A DNA stretch of 17,722 nucleotides from JAUVYV01 sp964585535 (GTDB lineage: Bacteria > Planctomycetota > Phycisphaerae > Sedimentisphaerales > Anaerobacaceae): contig CAZPDW010000030.1 in the NCBI GenBank assembly GCA_964585535.1, positions 1-17,722 on the forward strand, read 5' to 3'. Positions 14,107 to 17,722 of this stretch are shown here, piece after piece. The notes under the pieces were generated by a model that was not told the origin of the DNA, made no database searches, and saw only the letters and a list, made by a program, of their open reading frames with translations. The position numbers and the translations under genes are program-made. Within the stretch, counting starts at the first letter, position 1. Each line of letters starts with the position of its first letter.

Positions 14107-17100
14107 ATGAGATTTCATTTCCTGTCAATAATTTTAGCCGGACTGTTAGCCGGTTCTGCTGCCGGTCGGCTGTGCCCGCAAAGCGACCTCACGGGCGATT
14201 GTAAAGTTGACCTGCTCGACGTACAGGCCTTTGCCCTGCAGTGGCTCGATGCGGGGGGCTGTTCGCACTCCGGCTGCGCCGACTTCGACGGGCTGAGCGG
14301 AATTGATATGACGGATTTGGCCATTTTCGCACAACAGTGGCGCCATAAAGGTGTTGCCCTTGTCATTAACGAATTTATGGCCTCGAACAACAGCGCAAGC
14401 GATATAAACGACCCGCAGGGCGAGTATGACGACTGGCTCGAAATCTACAACTCCGGCGAGACGGCCGTTGACCTGGCCGGGGTATATTTAACCGACGACC
14501 TCAACGAGCCGGACAAATGGCAGGTTCCCGGCGGCTACCCCGCTCAGACAACCATCGGGCCGAACGATTTTATCCTGTTCTGGGCCGATGGGGACACCCA
14601 GGACGGCCCGCTGCACGCCGACTTCAAGCTGGATGCCGACGGCGAACAAATCGCACTAATCGATACCGACGGCACCACAATTATAGATGCCATAAGCTTC
14701 GGCGAGCAGACAACCAACATATCGTACGGCCGATACCCGGACGGCAACGATGACCTGCGATTCTTCGCAACAGCTACTCCGCTGGCGGACAACAACGGTG
14801 CGTATCTCGGGCTGGTGGAGCGGCCCGAGTTCAGCCGCAAACGCGGCTTCTACGACACCGCCTTCGACCTCGCTATCGCCTCGGCAACAGCCGATGCCTG
14901 GATTTATTACACGCTCGACGGCAGTGAACCCATTGAAAACCAGGCCCCCTCACCCACCAGCTCATTATACACAGGTTTTATCCATATCAGCGGGACCACC
15001 TGTCTGCGCGCGGCGGCAATCAAAACGGGGTGGCTGCCTTCGCCGGCTACAACCCACAGCTACATATTCGGCGCCGACAATGCCATTAAATCTCTGCCGG
15101 TCATCTCGCTTGTCGGCGATGCCAATAAGACGTTCTTCGAGCCGAACGGCGTTATGGCAATCGTCGGCGGCTACTATGACGGGGGTGTGTGGCAGAGCGA
15201 CGGGCCCGACAGCTATAACAATCCTATGCAGCGTGGCATTGAGTACGAGCGGCCGGTCTCGGCCGAGTTTATCTGGGCCGACGGCAATGAGTTCCATTAT
15301 GACTGCGGCATTCGGGTCCGCGGAAGCGACTTCAGCCGGCCGCGCTACACGCGAGGCGACGACTGGTGGGGATGCTGGAACAGTAACAGGTTTGGCTTCA
15401 CTTTGTTCTTTCGCAGCAGCTATGGCGAGAAGCGATTCGAGTATCCGCTCTTTCCATACACGAAAATCGACCGATACCGAAGTTTCGCACTGCGCAGGGG
15501 ACATAACGACAGCTGCAATCCGTTCTTCAAAGATGAATGGGCCAGACGCCTGCACAAAGAGATGGGGGCGGTCGAGGTAACGGGCAGTTTCCTCAATCTC
15601 TATCTCAACGGCGATTACAAGTTTTACTACAATCCGTGCGGGCGTGTGGACCAGGAATTTTGCCAGGAGTGGTTCGACACAGACAATGAGTTTGATATTG
15701 TTACCAGTGGAGGCTTGCGAGACGGTGATACCGTTGCGTGGAACGACCTTGTGAACTATGCAAGGAATAAGAATCTGGGCGTTGTTACTAACTACGAGTA
15801 TGTTGCCGAGCGGCTCGATATTCCTGCTTTTGTCGATTATCTTATTCTCGAGATATACATCGGCAACTGGGACTGGCCTCTTAACAACTGGCTGGTATTC
15901 CGCGAAAGGTCGGATGCCGGCAAATTCCAGTTCGGCGTCTGGGATGCCGAGGCCATCGCCGAGCCGTGGGTGCTGGAGCTGACGGCTTTGTCGGATAATT
16001 TTCCTTCGTGGTACTGGGACCCGCCCGGCGGGCTGAACAATATCAAAGACGGCGGTATGTGCGAGCTTTTTCAGGCGCTGAAGGTCAATGCGGATTTTCG
16101 CCAGTTGTTCGCCGACCGAATCCACAAACACTTCCGTAACGGCGGTGTTTTGATGAAAGCTCACCTTGATGCCAAGTTCTGGGAATTAGCCGACGAGGTC
16201 TCCGGTGTAATTGAGAGTGTCAATACATCTATGGTTGATACGTTCATACCGCTGCGTGAAGAAAATGTACTTGAAGATTTCGATGCCAACGGGCTGTTCG
16301 ATATCGAGCTGCCGGCCCCGGAGCTCAAGATAAACGGCATCTACCAGCACGGCGGATATATCTCGTCCGGCAACTGGCTTACCATCATCGACCCCGGCAG
16401 TGCGGGCAGCATTTACTACACTCTCGACGGCAACGACCCGCGTCTCGGCGGCTCACTAAGCACAACCGTACTTGCGGCCGAGGACGCCGCCAAAAAGGTC
16501 CTTGTGCCCACTTACGATATAGGAACGAGCTGGCGAGGGGCAAGCGAGCCGTACAACGACTCCGCCTGGACGGACGGGACCGGAGGCGTCGGCTACGAAA
16601 GAGGCGTCGGCTACGAAGACTTCATCGATACGGACGTGGAAACAGAAATGTACAACCATAACACCAGCTGCTGCATACGCATACCGTTCACCGTTGACCC
16701 GTGCGAACTGAATGAATACGAAACCTACATCTTGAGAGTTCGCTACGACGACGGCTTCGTTGCGTATATCAACGGTGACGGTGTCCTCGGTCGAAACACC
16801 TGGGGTGCACCACAATGGGACTCGGCAGCCAGCGTCCTGCACGAGGCATCGGGCGACTTCGAGGAATTTGACATTACAAACTGGGTGCCCGGCTTGCAGC
16901 CCGGAAGCAATATTCTGGCCATTCACGGCCTGAACTATTCCACGACCAGCTCCGATTTTCTCATTTGCGCAGAGTTGCTTGCCTACAAGTCCGTTCCCGC
17001 AATGGTCTCGCCCGCCGCCCAAAAGTATTTGACTCCCGTACAGTTGAGCAATAGTGTGCGCGCCAGGGCACGGATACTAACCGACGCGAACGAGTGGAGC

Positions 17101-17722
17101 GCCCTTAACGAGGCGGTCTATGCCCTGCCGAACGTTGCGCAGAATTTGCGTGTTAGTGAGATTATGTATCATCCGAAATATACCGGCTCGCCGGATGATG
17201 CCAATACCGAGTATGTTGAGCTGACGAATATCGGGACGAGTACAATCAATCTTAATCTCGTTAAGTTCACCAACGGTATCGACTTTACATTCGGGCCTGA
17301 TGAGCTGGCGGCAGGGCAGCGTATCCTCGTCGTCAAGGACAAGGCCGTCTTCGAGGCAAAGTACGGCACAGGCCGATACATCGCAGGGCAATATACCGGC
17401 TCGCTCGACAACGGCGGCGAGAGGATTCGGCTCGAAGATGCCATAGGGACAATGATTGCGGACTTCAGGTACAGTGACGGCTGGCGAGAAACCACCGACG
17501 GTGACGGCTACTCGCTGACGATAATAAACCCCGCCGAGCCGGACCCCAACAGTTATAGCGAAAAAGACTCCTGGCGGCCGAGCGCCTATATCAACGGCTC
17601 GCCCGGCTGGGACGACTCCGGAATCATCCCCAACCCGGGCGCCATCGTTATCAACGAGGTGATGACACATACCGACGTTGCCCCCGACGACTGGATAGAA
17701 TTGTACAACACCACGGCAGGCG
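14107..17722 (+). CDS. Giant secreted dockerin-like / lamin-tail / CotH-kinase protein, 3' end off the window
   Basis: The frame is open from the ATG at 14107 to the right edge (1,205 codons, no stop). Residues 1-20 form a signal peptide. Residues 26-78 hold two dockerin/EF-hand-like repeats (DLTGDCKVDLLDVQAF and DFDGLSGIDMTDLAIF). A lamin-tail domain (about 85-190, LVINEFMASNN and DDWLEIYNSG) is followed by a chitobiase-C-like segment (YYTLDGSEP, near 267). The CotH kinase-like domain (about 327-700) has CGIRVRGSDFSR, FALRRGHNDS, YKFYYNPCGRVDQEF, NWDWPLNNWLVFRE (near 588) and FGVWDAEAI (near 608). Next come a second YYTLDGNDP segment, a galactose-binding-like module (about 798-960), a second lamin-tail domain (about 1015-1130) and the start of a third (INEVMTHTDVAPDDWIELYN). 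CotH kinases phosphorylate proteins; the substrate here is unknown. A TTG three codons upstream is an alternative start. Confidence 0.9.
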   Translation, partial: MRFHFLSIILAGLLAGSAAGRLCPQSDLTGDCKVDLLDVQAFALQWLDAGGCSHSGCADFDGLSGIDMTDLAIFAQQWRHKGVALVINEFMASNNSASDINDPQGEYDDWLEIYNSGETAVDLAGVYLTDDLNEPDKWQVPGGYPAQTTIGPNDFILFWADGDTQDGPLHADFKLDADGEQIALIDTDGTTIIDAISFGEQTTNISYGRYPDGNDDLRFFATATPLADNNGAYLGLVERPEFSRKRGFYDTAFDLAIASATADAWIYYTLDGSEPIENQAPSPTSSLYTGFIHISGTTCLRAAAIKTGWLPSPATTHSYIFGADNAIKSLPVISLVGDANKTFFEPNGVMAIVGGYYDGGVWQSDGPDSYNNPMQRGIEYERPVSAEFIWADGNEFHYDCGIRVRGSDFSRPRYTRGDDWWGCWNSNRFGFTLFFRSSYGEKRFEYPLFPYTKIDRYRSFALRRGHNDSCNPFFKDEWARRLHKEMGAVEVTGSFLNLYLNGDYKFYYNPCGRVDQEFCQEWFDTDNEFDIVTSGGLRDGDTVAWNDLVNYARNKNLGVVTNYEYVAERLDIPAFVDYLILEIYIGNWDWPLNNWLVFRERSDAGKFQFGVWDAEAIAEPWVLELTALSDNFPSWYWDPPGGLNNIKDGGMCELFQALKVNADFRQLFADRIHKHFRNGGVLMKAHLDAKFWELADEVSGVIESVNTSMVDTFIPLREENVLEDFDANGLFDIELPAPELKINGIYQHGGYISSGNWLTIIDPGSAGSIYYTLDGNDPRLGGSLSTTVLAAEDAAKKVLVPTYDIGTSWRGASEPYNDSAWTDGTGGVGYERGVGYEDFIDTDVETEMYNHNTSCCIRIPFTVDPCELNEYETYILRVRYDDGFVAYINGDGVLGRNTWGAPQWDSAASVLHEASGDFEEFDITNWVPGLQPGSNILAIHGLNYSTTSSDFLICAELLAYKSVPAMVSPAAQKYLTPVQLSNSVRARARILTDANEWSALNEAVYALPNVAQNLRVSEIMYHPKYTGSPDDANTEYVELTNIGTSTINLNLVKFTNGIDFTFGPDELAAGQRILVVKDKAVFEAKYGTGRYIAGQYTGSLDNGGERIRLEDAIGTMIADFRYSDGWRETTDGDGYSLTIINPAEPDPNSYSEKDSWRPSAYINGSPGWDDSGIIPNPGAIVINEVMTHTDVAPDDWIELYNTTAG

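Noticed and set aside
14965..16164. 399-codon minus-strand frame opposite the lamin-tail/CotH gene
   Set aside because: The opposite strand reads recognisable CotH and lamin-tail domains throughout. This frame is a codon-bias shadow.
16583..16617. 17-nt repeat (GAGGCGTCGGCTACGAA twice, period 18) in the surface-protein gene, coding GVGYER-GVGYED
   Set aside because: Similar glycine-tyrosine motifs recur naturally in this type of module, so it is probably protein motif structure and not a recent duplication.

Overview
The window looks like a piece of a Planctomycetota chromosome, most likely a Phycisphaerae-type lineage. This is inferred from gene content, not from a marker-gene tree. The supporting features are a very large secreted protein with a dockerin-like domain, lamin-tail domains and a CotH kinase domain; a secreted 1,024-aa PQQ-type propeller protein; a type II pseudopilin with an 'AFTLVE' N-terminus and a DG(H) tail; and GC-rich coding sequence throughout, apart from a clearly AT-richer left edge.

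Layout. (1) 1-761: AT-rich, minus strand. It holds the N-terminal 168 codons of a beta-class DNA methyltransferase (TSPPYW motif) running off the left edge, and a 73-codon ORF of unknown nature ending 1 nt before it. (2) 762-1234: no credible gene. The stretch is crowded with perfect or near-perfect hairpins, a heptamer tandem repeat and a 16-bp tandem duplication. (3) 1235-6499, minus strand: a likely operon transcribed as GT-C membrane glycosyltransferase, then dolichol-phosphate-sugar-synthase-like GT2, then DNA polymerase I with both exonuclease domains and the polymerase domain intact. (4) 6500-6909: a C-terminal fragment of a DUF4445/ASKHA (RACo-like) protein running into a tRNA-Val(CAC) gene that has its own promoter. 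(5) 7025-13945, plus strand: secreted PQQ-like propeller protein with a degenerate methyltransferase-like N-terminal domain, pseudopilin, an unrecognised secreted and membrane-anchored 402-aa protein with a CxC motif, an FtsX/MacB-type permease and its ABC ATPase. The last three genes are tightly coupled. (6) 14006-14075: terminator-like inverted repeat and a good sigma70-type promoter. (7) 14107 to the right edge: at least 1,205 codons of the lamin-tail/CotH surface protein, still open.

How the genes may work together. The two glycosyltransferases make a plausible donor-and-user pair: GT2 would load a sugar on polyprenyl phosphate and GT-C would transfer it outside the membrane. The 402-aa protein, permease and ATPase form a small tripartite ABC module of the MacB/LolCDE type, with the unknown protein as the likely extracytoplasmic partner. 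It is the best candidate here for an undescribed system. No CRISPR array, insertion sequence or rRNA was seen.
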